NCBI RefSeq assembly: GCF_902491705.1
Contig: NZ_CABUIW010000082.1
Span: 1 to 6,908 of the forward strand
Direction of reading: 5' to 3'
DNA length: 6,908 nucleotides
DNA from: an uncultured Lactobacillus sp.
GTDB taxonomy: Bacteria; Bacillota; Bacilli; Lactobacillales; Lactobacillaceae
The notes beneath the pieces were generated by a model that ran no database searches, was not told the origin of the DNA, and worked only from the letters and a program-made list of their open reading frames with translations. This document shows, one piece after another, positions 1 to 5,933 of the stretch (its first letter is position 1; each line of letters starts with the position of its first letter). The position numbers and the translations under genes were made by a program.

Positions 1-57
1 GGCTTTCCCTTTTTCAATTTAATTTAGAAATTTACACAAAATATTTTACACTCCCAA
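1..57 (+). mobile_element. Probable right end of an IS256-family insertion sequence
   Basis: The first 57 bases are AT-rich and unrelated to the reverse transcriptase sequence that begins abruptly at about 58. The segment at about 31-53 (TTTACACAAAATATTTTACA and flanks) resembles the outward-facing terminal inverted repeats I recall for IS256-family elements of lactic acid bacteria. This would mean such an element lies to the left and truncates the group II intron. The transposase gene is not in the window, so the family call rests on the tip alone and could be wrong; the abrupt junction itself is clear. Confidence 0.35.
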
Positions 58-747
58 ACTCCACAAGGAGGACCACTTTTCTCACTATTGGCTAATATTT
101 ATCTGAATGAGTTGGACAAAAAGTTAACCAAATATGGTCGCCACTTTGTGCGCTATGCGGACGACTGTAAAAGTCAATGGGCCGAGAATGAGTAATGCAG
201 AGCATTGCTAAGATTCTTAAAAAGCGACTGAAGGTTAAAGTTAACCCAGATAAAACTAAAATTGGTAGTAGTCCTTTACGATTGAAGTTTCTTGGCTTTT
301 CAATAGGTGTGGACCGTAACAGTGCCTATGCCCGGCCAGCCAAGCAATCGAAAAAGCAAATTAAGCAAACACTAAAGCTATTAACCAAGCGTAACCGGGG
401 AGTATCCCTTGAGCGAATGTTTGAGGAAATTCACCGAAAAATGCGTGGCTGGCTTCAGTATTACTCAATTAGAAAACTGACCGGTTTTATTCAACGCCTT
501 GACCAATGGTTGAAAGCTCGAATAAGGCAGTATATCTGGAAATAATGGAAGAAATTGAAAACTAAGGTTACGAACTTACAAAAGTTAGGGTTGTCCTACC
601 ATGATGCGTATACTTTCGATAGTACCCGCAAGGGGCTACTGACGAACTACGCACAGTAAGACTCTAAACTATTCTCTAGCAAACCGAAAGCTGGAGCACC
701 TTGGCCTGATCAATCTGTTCAAGACGCTCCAGTCAATTCAAAAGTGA
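58..747 (+). pseudogene. ltrA-like: Group II intron reverse transcriptase/maturase, broken
   Basis: This is the C-terminal half of a group II intron-encoded protein, which in intact form copies intron RNA into DNA and helps it splice. It opens with TPQGGPL (RT motif 4 region), then FVRYADDC at 148-171, containing the YADD catalytic motif of the palm. It continues through the maturase (X) domain, with KFLGFSIGVDRN and MRGWLQYYSI recognisable. The expected NIYV after YADDC is deleted. A one-base loss near 184 shifts the frame, and the restored frame has stops at 189-191 (CGA to TGA) and 543-545 (CAA to TAA). A further shift near 636 and a stop at 640-642 (TGG to TGA) follow, after which the reading LEHLGLINLFKTLQSIQK runs to the original end at 747. 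The longest surviving open piece is 195-545. The ancestral codons are inferred from family knowledge; the frame breaks are seen directly. No function is expected. Confidence 0.9.
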
Positions 748-835
748 TTAAGTTGTCGAACCACCGTATACGGAATCGTACGTACGATGGTGTGAGAGGG
801 CGATAATTGAATTAATCAATTATCGTCTACTCGAT
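748..835 (+). ncRNA. Group II intron domains V and VI
   Basis: Domain V folds from about 760-791. A nine-position lower stem (760-768 with 783-791) has one C·A mismatch (764 against 787). A two-base bulge CG (781-782) follows, then a four-pair upper stem (769-772 with 777-780) and a GAAU loop. Domain VI is a perfect ten-pair stem (801-810 with 816-825, loop 811-815), then CTACTCGAT with A829 as the likely bulged branch point. Related introns, as I recall them, have CGC at the catalytic triad where this copy reads CAC (762-764), so the ribozyme is probably impaired. The intron end at 835 is inferred from the AT terminus and the resumption of transposase sequence. Confidence 0.75.
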
Positions 836-1680
836 TGTATATGCACACTTTTTATTAAAGTATTCAATAGCTTCTTTGACGAGTTGCTCTAGCTCTTCCG
901 GTATTTTTGGTCGTGCATGTTTATTCATTCAAACCAGCTTAAAATCGTTCCATTGGTGAGCTCTCCCATGGGGGACCTGGATGTGACATGCTGTGAACAC
1001 AATTTCTGGAAGCTAAGTAATCGTTAAACATACTTGAACAGTATGCTGTTTCACGATCCGTATGGATCGTGCATCAGTTTCAACCTTAAATGCACGATTA
1101 AATGCCTCGATTACCGATGATGAGGTTTCAGTATCAGAAATGTTGTAGCTTAGAGCGTGACGGCCATATAAATCTAAAACAACATGTACTTGTGCTTTAT
1201 GAAGTATGTGTTCGCCATAAACGACTTCCATTGACTTCATTTTCGCTTTTACTATTTGCTCATTTAATAGATTGTCATTAACATATTTTTATGGTATTGA
1301 ATGCGGTTACGTTTCTTCTTCCTAACGTTGGCTTGAATTCCATGCTTACGCATGCAGTTAGTCACTCGCTTTAGTCCGGGTGTAAAATTTAATTGGTTCT
1401 CAAATTTTAACTGTGTAGTCATTGCTAAATATTCAAGCGTTCAATTATGTGCTTTTTCTAGTCCTAAGATAGCTTCAAGGAGTTCAGTCTGTTCTTTCTG
1501 ATACCGACTTAGTTTCGATTGAGCTATTTATAATAACCATCGCGTGAAACACCAGCTGCTCTACACAGTCGACTAATTGACCAGTCATTTTCTCTTTTAG
1601 TTCTTGGATGGCCTGGAACTCTTGTTCATCTCCCGATTGCGTATTTCCACTAATTTTTTCTACGTTTGGTCAAGTACTTA
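836..1680 (-). pseudogene. IS3-family transposase (orfB), heavily decayed and split by the group II intron
   Basis: Read on the minus strand this is an IS3-type DDE integrase. In order: an N-terminal helix-turn-helix-like part reading SISRLCRAAGVSRDGYYK (about 1527-1583), then LKFENQLNFTPGLKRVTNCM. The rve catalytic core follows at 1013-1240, including VVLDLYGRHALSYNISDTET. The second catalytic Asp survives in another frame as TDRETAYCSS, and the third acidic residue lies in SSPMERF near 935. The C-terminal part (NKHARPK..EELEQLVKEAIEYFNKKCAYT) ends at 836, where the intron begins; the last residues should lie beyond the intron. Lesions include W to stop at 1524-1526 (TAG) and 1441-1443 (TGA), several frameshifts, and a short deletion after MERF. 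The first catalytic Asp region is lost or changed (AKMKSMEVVYGEH). The right limit is approximate; residue clusters upstream of 1620 may be the orfA/orfB junction. Confidence 0.88.
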
Positions 1681-1870
1681 TTGTTATATAAAGGATTAAA
1701 AGCAATCTAAATATGTTGATCCAAAAGAACGGAGTAACTATATAAAGTTGGGTACACAAAAAGAATCCAATGTTCTTAAATTGTTTCATTAAGATGATAT
1801 CGTGATTTATGATCAAGATCTTAAACTATAATCATAAGTTTGATCAAATTTAACAAGGTGATACGTTGTT
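1681..1870. other. Unassigned AT-rich spacer between two transposase relics
   Basis: No gene is visible. It should hold the outer ends of the IS3-type and IS110-type elements, but I could not define terminal repeats. An imperfect inverted repeat centred near 1831 (GATC and AAACT at 1817-1827 against AGTTT and GATC at 1837-1845) may be an element end. A plus-strand open run of about 30 codons near 1700-1792 has no recognisable product. Confidence 0.4.
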
Positions 1871-2635
1871 TTAATTAAAATGAAGCATTGTTGCTATCGC
1901 AATTTTCTTAGTTCCACGCTCAGAAGATTGCTTCTTCCGCTGATAAGAATCATTAATATGACTTGGATGATAGTGAGAAACCATAGCGATACTTTGGATC
2001 GATTTGAATAAAATTTTTCTGGCTACTGTATTGCTTCTTTTACTTATATGATCATTTGCTACATAGTTTCCAGATTCATAATGGCGAAGATCTATTCCAA
2101 TAAAAAGCATTTAAGGCGTTACTGTTTCTAAATCTTCAAATATCACCTAATTCATTAATTGAACAACTATCGTTTGCCAAATTAGGGTATACTAAGTAAT
2201 TCATCAAATTCTTTTAGTGACTTAGCCAAATTAACCATCTTAGATATTACTATTTTCTTTTCATCTGATTCAGTTTGTACTTTACTGATTATATAATCAA
2301 TTTGTTCAAAAACGGGTGAATCATCAGCAACTGAATAAACATTCTTAGCTGCACTAATTAGTGACTTAGCCATTTAGCAGCTCTTTGTATCGAAATTTGC
2401 TTCTTAGTTCCTTTTTTATTAGCTCAGTTAATAATATATTATTGGAATAAGTTAAAGCATTTTTTGGTTGACAAAAATTCTTTACAAGAAAATAATATAA
2501 ATCATTTTTGAAGTTGCTTAATATATTCTCTATTTTTGGGAATACCACTTGGAGTGCCCTGTGAAGTCTGTTTTCTTTAATGGTTGATAGCTTTATTGTT
2601 GATTTACTTACATCTATTCCAAATACACAAAGCAT
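1871..2635 (-). pseudogene. IS110-family (DEDD) transposase with internal deletion, frameshift and stops
   Basis: IS110-family transposases combine a RuvC-like DEDD domain at the N-terminus with a Transposase_20 domain at the C-terminus and recombine DNA guided by an element-encoded RNA. Here the minus strand starts at 2635 with MLCVFGIDVSKST, whose Asp is the first DEDD residue. It then jumps to ENRLHRALQVVFPKIENIL, so roughly 100 residues carrying other catalytic acids are missing while the frame stays open (2366-2635). After a shift near 2370 the frame MAKSLISAAKNVYSVADDSP continues (2182-2373) to SIP, where a stop replaces an expected Gly. Then come scraps of TIVVQLMNELGDI*RF, and finally FIGIDLRHYESGNYVANDHI...SERGTKKIAIATM (1871-2110), the conserved C-terminal part with the Ser-containing region. 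The start at 2635 is chosen from the family N-terminus. It is not expected to be active. Confidence 0.88.
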
Positions 2636-2816
2636 TTTTACATCTCTGTGAAGTTCAAATCATTCGTTATCTTACAATCTAATTTTCTGTACTCAATTTC
2701 AATAGCCAACAGATTAAGACCAGATTTTTGTAAAATTAAACAAAATTGCCATTTTGCGATGCGACATTCAATGCCAAAGAAATTTGCGACATGTCAACTT
2801 CGTTTCCTACTCTAAC

Positions 2817-2863
2817 AAAAAAGTAGTGGAAATTCAGATCCGTCAATTTGAATCTTCACTACT
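2817..2863 (-). terminator. Terminator-like hairpin on the minus strand
   Basis: AGTAGTG (2822-2828) pairs perfectly with CACTACT (2857-2863), and ATTCA (2831-2835) with TGAAT (2848-2852) after a small internal loop. Read on the minus strand the stem is followed directly by a run of six T (plus-strand A-run 2817-2822), the pattern of an intrinsic terminator. Nothing to its right on the minus strand is an intact gene, so it could end a lost transcript or be part of the IS110 left-end RNA. Confidence 0.5.
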
Positions 2864-3005
2864 AAACTTAGTCTATTTTCTAACTTAATTTTGCAAATAG
2901 CGAAATAACAATATTTTAATTTTCTTACTGAGAAATGATCTAATTCCGCTGAGCGCTCTCGGACTATTTTATATTAAATATCATTACCAAAAAGAGTTTA
3001 CTCAG

Positions 3006-3164
3006 GTGAGTAAAATAATTAGCAATTCAACTTTAATAAAGATAACAAAGTTAGCTAGAGACTATGCATACGCCTTCCAAGATTTAGTGTACTACGTTTA
3101 GAAGAATTCTAATGCTCAAATAATAGATGAAGTATTGCCATTGTTTAAAAATGATCTTTTTTAG
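3006..3164 (+). pseudogene. Possible small decayed ORF, unknown product
   Basis: From GTG 3006 the plus strand reads SKIISNSTLIKITKLARDY and then AFQDLVYYV, a stop TAG at 3099-3101, and in the same frame a further 20 codons including NAQIIDEVLPLFKNDLF before the stop TAG at 3162-3164. The mix of residues looks like an alpha-helical protein rather than random AT-rich sequence, and only one stop interrupts 52 sense codons. The upstream AAAGAG is a weak ribosome site. I do not recognise a family, and it may be chance. Confidence 0.25.
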
Positions 3165-3501
3165 TAATACATATATGAAAATGATTACAGAGATTTTACT
3201 AACAGACAGGAAGTTCCCATTAATTATTGCAGAAAGTAAAGAAAGCGTTGTTAAGATTAGAGGTACCTGTTAAAGAAATTTGAAAGAGTATTAATTACAT
3301 TTTTCAATATTAGAAACACTTAATTGGTAGTTAAGTTACTGTTGAAGCTAGCTATGGTAAGGTAACGCTTTCCTTGCTACTTATGAGGGAATTTTTGTTT
3401 CAAGAAACTGAACTATATGGGATAAATAAGTAGAAAGAAAGATGCATTAACCTTTAATAGTCAAAAATAGTTTTCCTTACTTATATTTTGATAAACGAGT
3501 T

Positions 3502-3530
3502 TTGACATTTTTAATATTAGGGTCTACAAT
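3502..3530 (+). promoter_or_regulatory. Near-consensus sigma-A promoter for the Mub-domain gene
   Basis: TTGACA (3502-3507) is a perfect -35 box and TACAAT (3525-3530) differs from the -10 consensus at one position; the spacer is exactly 17 bases. Transcription should begin near 3537, giving an untranslated leader of about 80 bases before the gene at 3616. No clear operator or riboswitch fold is seen in that leader. Confidence 0.75.
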
Positions 3531-3615
3531 TACATGTTAAATGGCACTGTAATGGTTGCTTTGAATTAAGTTAATACTCGATAAATTATTAAAAAGTAAG
3601 TGAGGTTAGGTGCAG

Positions 3616-4086
3616 ATGGTTACTGTAGAAGAACAACAATTGACTGATGCGCTGACGGCAAAGTCAACACGAACGATCGTCTTAGTGGACGTTGATGGTA
3701 CTCAGCAAGAAATCAAACAAACTGTTCGTTTTCAACGCAGTAAAGTACCAACAGCAGATGGGCAAATAACTTATAGTCAATGGGTTATTCAACCTGATTC
3801 ACCAAAGGAATGGGCTGAATTTGATGCTCCTGAAATTAAGGGCTGTGCACCTGATCGGGCATTTTTGCCAAGTGAACAGGTAAATGCCTGGACTCCTGAT
3901 TCAAAGATCGTAATTGTCTACAATAAGTTTGATAATGAACGACTTGATGACCGGTATACCAAGACCAGTTCACGTCCACCGTTGATTCATCGTCCAGCTG
4001 AACCAAAAAAGACAAATATTCTTCATGGCCTTGGACTACGGATTGCCGGGTTAACTTCACTATTTGGTTTGCGTCATGCAAATTAA
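3616..4086 (+). CDS. Small protein with a single Mub B2-like domain, no signal peptide
   Basis: The 156-residue product carries one domain at about residues 19-102 with the pattern of the B2-like repeat of Mub/MucBP mucus-binding proteins: TIVLVDVDGT, then QTVRFQRS, DGQITYSQW, FDAPEIKG followed by C77-A-P-D where the usual text is GYTPD, and closing VIVY. In known proteins these repeats are secreted, anchored by LPxTG and often in many copies. Here the N-terminus has no signal peptide. The C-terminus (residues 127-156, PAEPKKTN then LGLRIAGLTSLFGLRHAN) looks like a sortase tail, but LPxTG is absent and the hydrophobic stretch holds Arg142 and a His. ATG 3616 is preferred over GTG 3610 because TGAGG (3601-3605) is ten bases before it but only four before GTG. 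It may be a remnant of an adhesin or a cytoplasmic protein of unknown role. It has its own promoter and shares its strand with serS; no terminator separates them. Confidence 0.75.
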   Translation: MVTVEEQQLTDALTAKSTRTIVLVDVDGTQQEIKQTVRFQRSKVPTADGQITYSQWVIQPDSPKEWAEFDAPEIKGCAPDRAFLPSEQVNAWTPDSKIVIVYNKFDNERLDDRYTKTSSRPPLIHRPAEPKKTNILHGLGLRIAGLTSLFGLRHAN

Positions 4087-4109
4087 AATAAATTTTATTA
4101 AAATATCGA

Positions 4110-4138
4110 TTGCTAAATAACGCCAGATGTAATATGAT
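4110..4138 (+). promoter_or_regulatory. Promoter of the serS T-box leader
   Basis: TTGCTA (4110-4115) and TATGAT (4133-4138) are separated by 17 bases and lie just upstream of the T-box stem I. A start near 4145 would give a leader of about 240 bases before serS. The -10 differs from TATAAT at one position and the -35 from TTGACA at two. Confidence 0.65.
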
Positions 4139-4144
4139 AATGGC

Positions 4145-4372
4145 GAATATTAAACACGGATGCATTTCAAGTAGATCATTCAGAGAGACAACGGTAGGTG
4201 CAAGTTGTTGATCGAAACTCCGGTGCAAGTAAATGTGGGCGGGTAATGCCGCACGGTTGATGGCCGTTATCCATCGCGAGGGTGACATTTAACTGTCAAA
4301 CTTGGGTGGTACCGCGGAACTAAGAGCCATTTCGTCCCAAAATATTTTGAGGATGGAATGGCTCTTTTTGTT
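4145..4372 (+). promoter_or_regulatory. Serine-specific T-box riboswitch
   Basis: T-box leaders sense uncharged tRNA and let transcription continue when it binds. Stem I is closed by TGCATT (4161-4166) with GGTGCA (4222-4227) and by GATCA (4174-4178) with TGATC (4209-4213). The internal loop between them has AGTA (4170-4173) on one side and GAA (4214-4216) plus UCC (4219-4221) on the other. UCC is a serine codon and the likely specifier. The distal part shows AGAGAG (4182-4187) and GGTAGGTG (4193-4200), both conserved in this class. Stem III is TGACA/TGTCA (4283-4298). The T-box itself is GGGTGGTACCGCGG (4304-4317), able to pair with CGTCCC (4333-4338) as antiterminator. The downstream serS confirms the amino acid. 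Stem II assignments are less certain. Confidence 0.95.
4322..4369 (+). terminator. Regulatory terminator of the serS T-box
   Basis: A 16-position stem (4322-4337 with 4351-4366), built around AAGAGCCAT and ATGGCTCTT with wobble pairs inside, is followed by a T-run ending at 4369. Its left arm overlaps the CGTCCC needed for the antiterminator, so the two folds exclude each other. The terminator should form when tRNA-Ser is charged and stop transcription before serS. Confidence 0.93.
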
Positions 4373-4383
4373 AGGAGGATACA

Positions 4384-5679
4384 ATGTTAGATATTAAGAA
4401 GATTCGTAAAGATCCCGAATTCTTTAAGCAAAAATTAGCTACTCGGGGCGTTAAGGCTGAAGAAATTGATGAAGTAATCGAACTTGATCAAAAGCGTCGT
4501 GACTTGCTTCAAAAGACTGAAGCTTTGAAGGCCCAACGGAATGAAGCTTCAAAGAAAATTGGTGAAGCCAAGCGGAATGGTAAATCAGCTGACGAAGCAA
4601 TTAAGGAAACCCGTGAATTGGGTGACCAAATCAAGGAACTCGATGAACAAGTTGAAGCAAATGATGAAGTCTTCCACGATAAAATGTCTCGCTTGCCAAA
4701 TATTCCTCACGATGGCGTTCCAGTAAGTTTGACTGAAGAAGGTTCCGTTGAATTACGGAAGGTCGGCAAGATCCGTAACTTTGATTTCGAACCAAAGCAC
4801 CACTGGGATGTTGGTGAAAACTTGGGAATCCTTGACTTTGACCGTGCGCGGAAAGTTTCTGGTGCCCGGTTTGTTTACTACCTTGGTTTAGGTGCCCAGC
4901 TTGAACGTGCCGTTTACAACTTCATGCTCGATGAACACATGAAGGACGGCTACACCGAAGTATTGCCACCATACATTGTTAACGCTGCTTCAATGTACGG
5001 AACTGGTCAATTCCCTAAGTTTAAGAAGGGTGTTTACCAAGTTAACGGTGAAGATATGACCTTGATCCCAACTGCCGAAGTACCATTGACTAACTATTAC
5101 CGTGGCGACGTTATTCCGGCAGAAGAATTGCCAGTTTACGTTACAGCCTTGACACCATGCTTCCGTTCAGAAGCTGGGGCCGCTGGGCGAGATACCCGTG
5201 GTCTGATCCGGATGCACCAATTTAACAAGGTTGAAATGGTTAAGTATACGAAGCCAGAAGATTCATGGGATGAATTGGAAAAGATGACCGCCAACGCTGA
5301 AAACATCTTGAAGAAGCTCGGTTTGCCATACCACGTCATTACATTGACTACTAGTGATATGAGTTTCACCGCTTCTGAAACCCATGACCTTGAACTTTGG
5401 ATGCCAGCTCAAAACAAGTACCGTGAAGTATCAAGTTGTTCAAACTGCCTGGACTTCCAAGCTCGCCGGATGCACACTCAATACCGTGATGAAAATGGGA
5501 AGTTACAATACGTTCACACCTTGAATGGTTCAGGCCTTGCCGTTGGTCGGACCGTTGCCGCTATTTTGGAAAACTACCAAAACGAAGATGGTTCCGTAAC
5601 CATTCCAGAAGTCTTAGTTCCATACATGCACGGTGTTACTAAGATCACCAAAGAAAACGCGGTGCCGTTTAAAAAGTAG
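4384..5679 (+). CDS. serS: Seryl-tRNA synthetase
   Basis: This cytoplasmic class II enzyme joins serine to tRNA-Ser using ATP and also serylates tRNA-Sec where that exists. The 431-residue length matches the family (about 425-435). Residues of about 27-100 form the charged, Ala/Glu/Lys-rich antiparallel coiled-coil arm that grips the long variable arm of tRNA-Ser. The catalytic domain follows, with TAEVPLT at 230-236 (serine pocket), motif 2 as CFRSEAGAAGRDTRGLIRMH from residue 259, and motif 3 as LNGSGLAVGRT from residue 380, whose Arg389 is the invariant ATP-binding arginine. ATG 4384 is five bases after an ideal AGGAGG (4373-4378), which sits right behind the T-box terminator. Expression is set by the T-box leader upstream. 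The gene is intact, with codon use typical of a well-expressed gene, and contrasts with the broken genes on both sides. No alternative identity is plausible. Confidence 0.99.
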   Translation: MLDIKKIRKDPEFFKQKLATRGVKAEEIDEVIELDQKRRDLLQKTEALKAQRNEASKKIGEAKRNGKSADEAIKETRELGDQIKELDEQVEANDEVFHDKMSRLPNIPHDGVPVSLTEEGSVELRKVGKIRNFDFEPKHHWDVGENLGILDFDRARKVSGARFVYYLGLGAQLERAVYNFMLDEHMKDGYTEVLPPYIVNAASMYGTGQFPKFKKGVYQVNGEDMTLIPTAEVPLTNYYRGDVIPAEELPVYVTALTPCFRSEAGAAGRDTRGLIRMHQFNKVEMVKYTKPEDSWDELEKMTANAENILKKLGLPYHVITLTTSDMSFTASETHDLELWMPAQNKYREVSSCSNCLDFQARRMHTQYRDENGKLQYVHTLNGSGLAVGRTVAAILENYQNEDGSVTIPEVLVPYMHGVTKITKENAVPFKK

Positions 5680-5686
5680 AGTGCGA

Positions 5687-5781
5687 ACCGCGACGGACTA
5701 GCCACCGAGTACTAAGGAATCCCGGACGATGATTGTTTACAATCAAGGACGGGATAGTTAGACGGAGGTGGCGGTCGCGGT
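5687..5781 (+). ncRNA. Candidate structured RNA / nested inverted repeat after serS
   Basis: Starting eight bases after the serS stop, successive segments pair concentrically. ACCGCGAC (5687-5694) pairs with GTCGCGGT (5774-5781), GCCACC (5701-5706) with GGTGGC (5767-5772), and CTAA (5712-5715) with TTAG (5758-5761). ATCCCG (5719-5724) pairs with CGGGAT (5750-5755), and TGATTG (5730-5735) with CAATCA (5740-5745) around a TTTA loop. The result is a rod of about 95 bases with internal loops, much richer in GC than its surroundings. It has no T-run of its own, so it is not a simple terminator; a true terminator follows at 5831. It could be a 3' UTR element of serS, a small RNA ending at that terminator, or a dispersed intergenic repeat. 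I do not recognise the family. Strand is assumed from serS and the terminator. Confidence 0.6.
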
Positions 5782-5830
5782 GAGCAGATCTTGACTATGT
5801 TGCCTAGAACCGAACTACTAAACATAATTA

Positions 5831-5878
5831 AACCAGGAACAACCTCCTTAATAGATGGTTGCTCCTGGTTTTTCTTTT
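5831..5878 (+). terminator. Intrinsic terminator of the serS transcript
   Basis: AACCAGGAACAACC (5831-5844) pairs with GGTTGCTCCTGGTT (5857-5870), 14 positions with one mismatch, around a 12-base loop, followed by a T-rich tail (5869-5878). It ends transcription of serS and of the structured element before it. Confidence 0.92.
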
Positions 5879-5933
5879 GAATTTAGTTAAAAAGTCCATT
5901 GCTTTCGTTCTTTAGTTAATGGGAGGCGAAAAA

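Larger units (their letters stand above)
58..835 (+). mobile_element. Truncated group II intron (3' half: maturase remnant plus domains V-VI)
   Basis: The segment combines a bacterial group II intron reverse transcriptase (58-747) with the ribozyme's 3' domains (about 748-835), in the order expected within domain IV to VI. The 5' ribozyme domains and the N-terminal half of the protein are missing, cut off at the left by what looks like another insertion sequence. The 3' end is placed at 835 because the domain VI stem is followed by CTACTCGAT, typical of a bulged branch-point A and an AY intron end, and because transposase coding sequence of the other strand resumes at 836. It cannot be mobile on its own. 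Confidence 0.8.
2636..3501. other. Gene-poor, AT-rich stretch with coding-like scraps
   Basis: No intact gene is supported in this 866-base stretch. Three short readings look mildly protein-like. Minus strand 2638-2793 (about 51 codons, no good start) ends LNLLAIEIEYRKLDCKIT..NFTEM just before the IS110 start. Plus strand 3006-3164 starts with GTG and has one internal stop. Plus strand 3175-3273 encodes 32 residues starting MKMITEILLTDRKFPLIIAE. None is recognisable. If the IS110 relic kept its left non-coding end, it should lie in about 2636-2900. The direct repeat TGCGACAT occurs at 2760-2767 and 2785-2792. Confidence 0.5.

Noticed and set aside
2736..2792. 18-residue minus-strand ORF beginning MSQISLALNV
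   Set aside because: It has a start codon and a weak GGA upstream, but is too short, and an overlapping frame is at least as coding-like; no support for a real peptide.
2951..2958. Palindrome GAGCGCTC
   Set aside because: Eight bases only, with no extended symmetry or neighbouring promoter; expected by chance.
3836..4288. 150-codon open frame on the minus strand
   Set aside because: It overlaps the Mub-domain gene and the T-box leader antisense, has no family features or ribosome site, and is explained by those plus-strand features.
4541..4726. Alternative-frame ORF inside serS
   Set aside because: It is a shadow of the lysine- and glutamate-rich coiled-coil coding sequence; no independent signals.
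5136..5369. Minus-strand ORF inside serS
   Set aside because: It is antisense to the conserved catalytic domain of serS and matches nothing recognisable.
5680..5830. tRNA, 5S rRNA or self-cleaving ribozyme as identity of the structured element
   Set aside because: No T-loop, no 5S sequence, and no hammerhead core motifs are present; the fold is a single rod.
5919..5933. Earlier ATG for the Rpn-like gene
   Set aside because: The five extra codons are the ribosome site itself (GGGAGG at 5921-5926), which fits the ATG at 5934.
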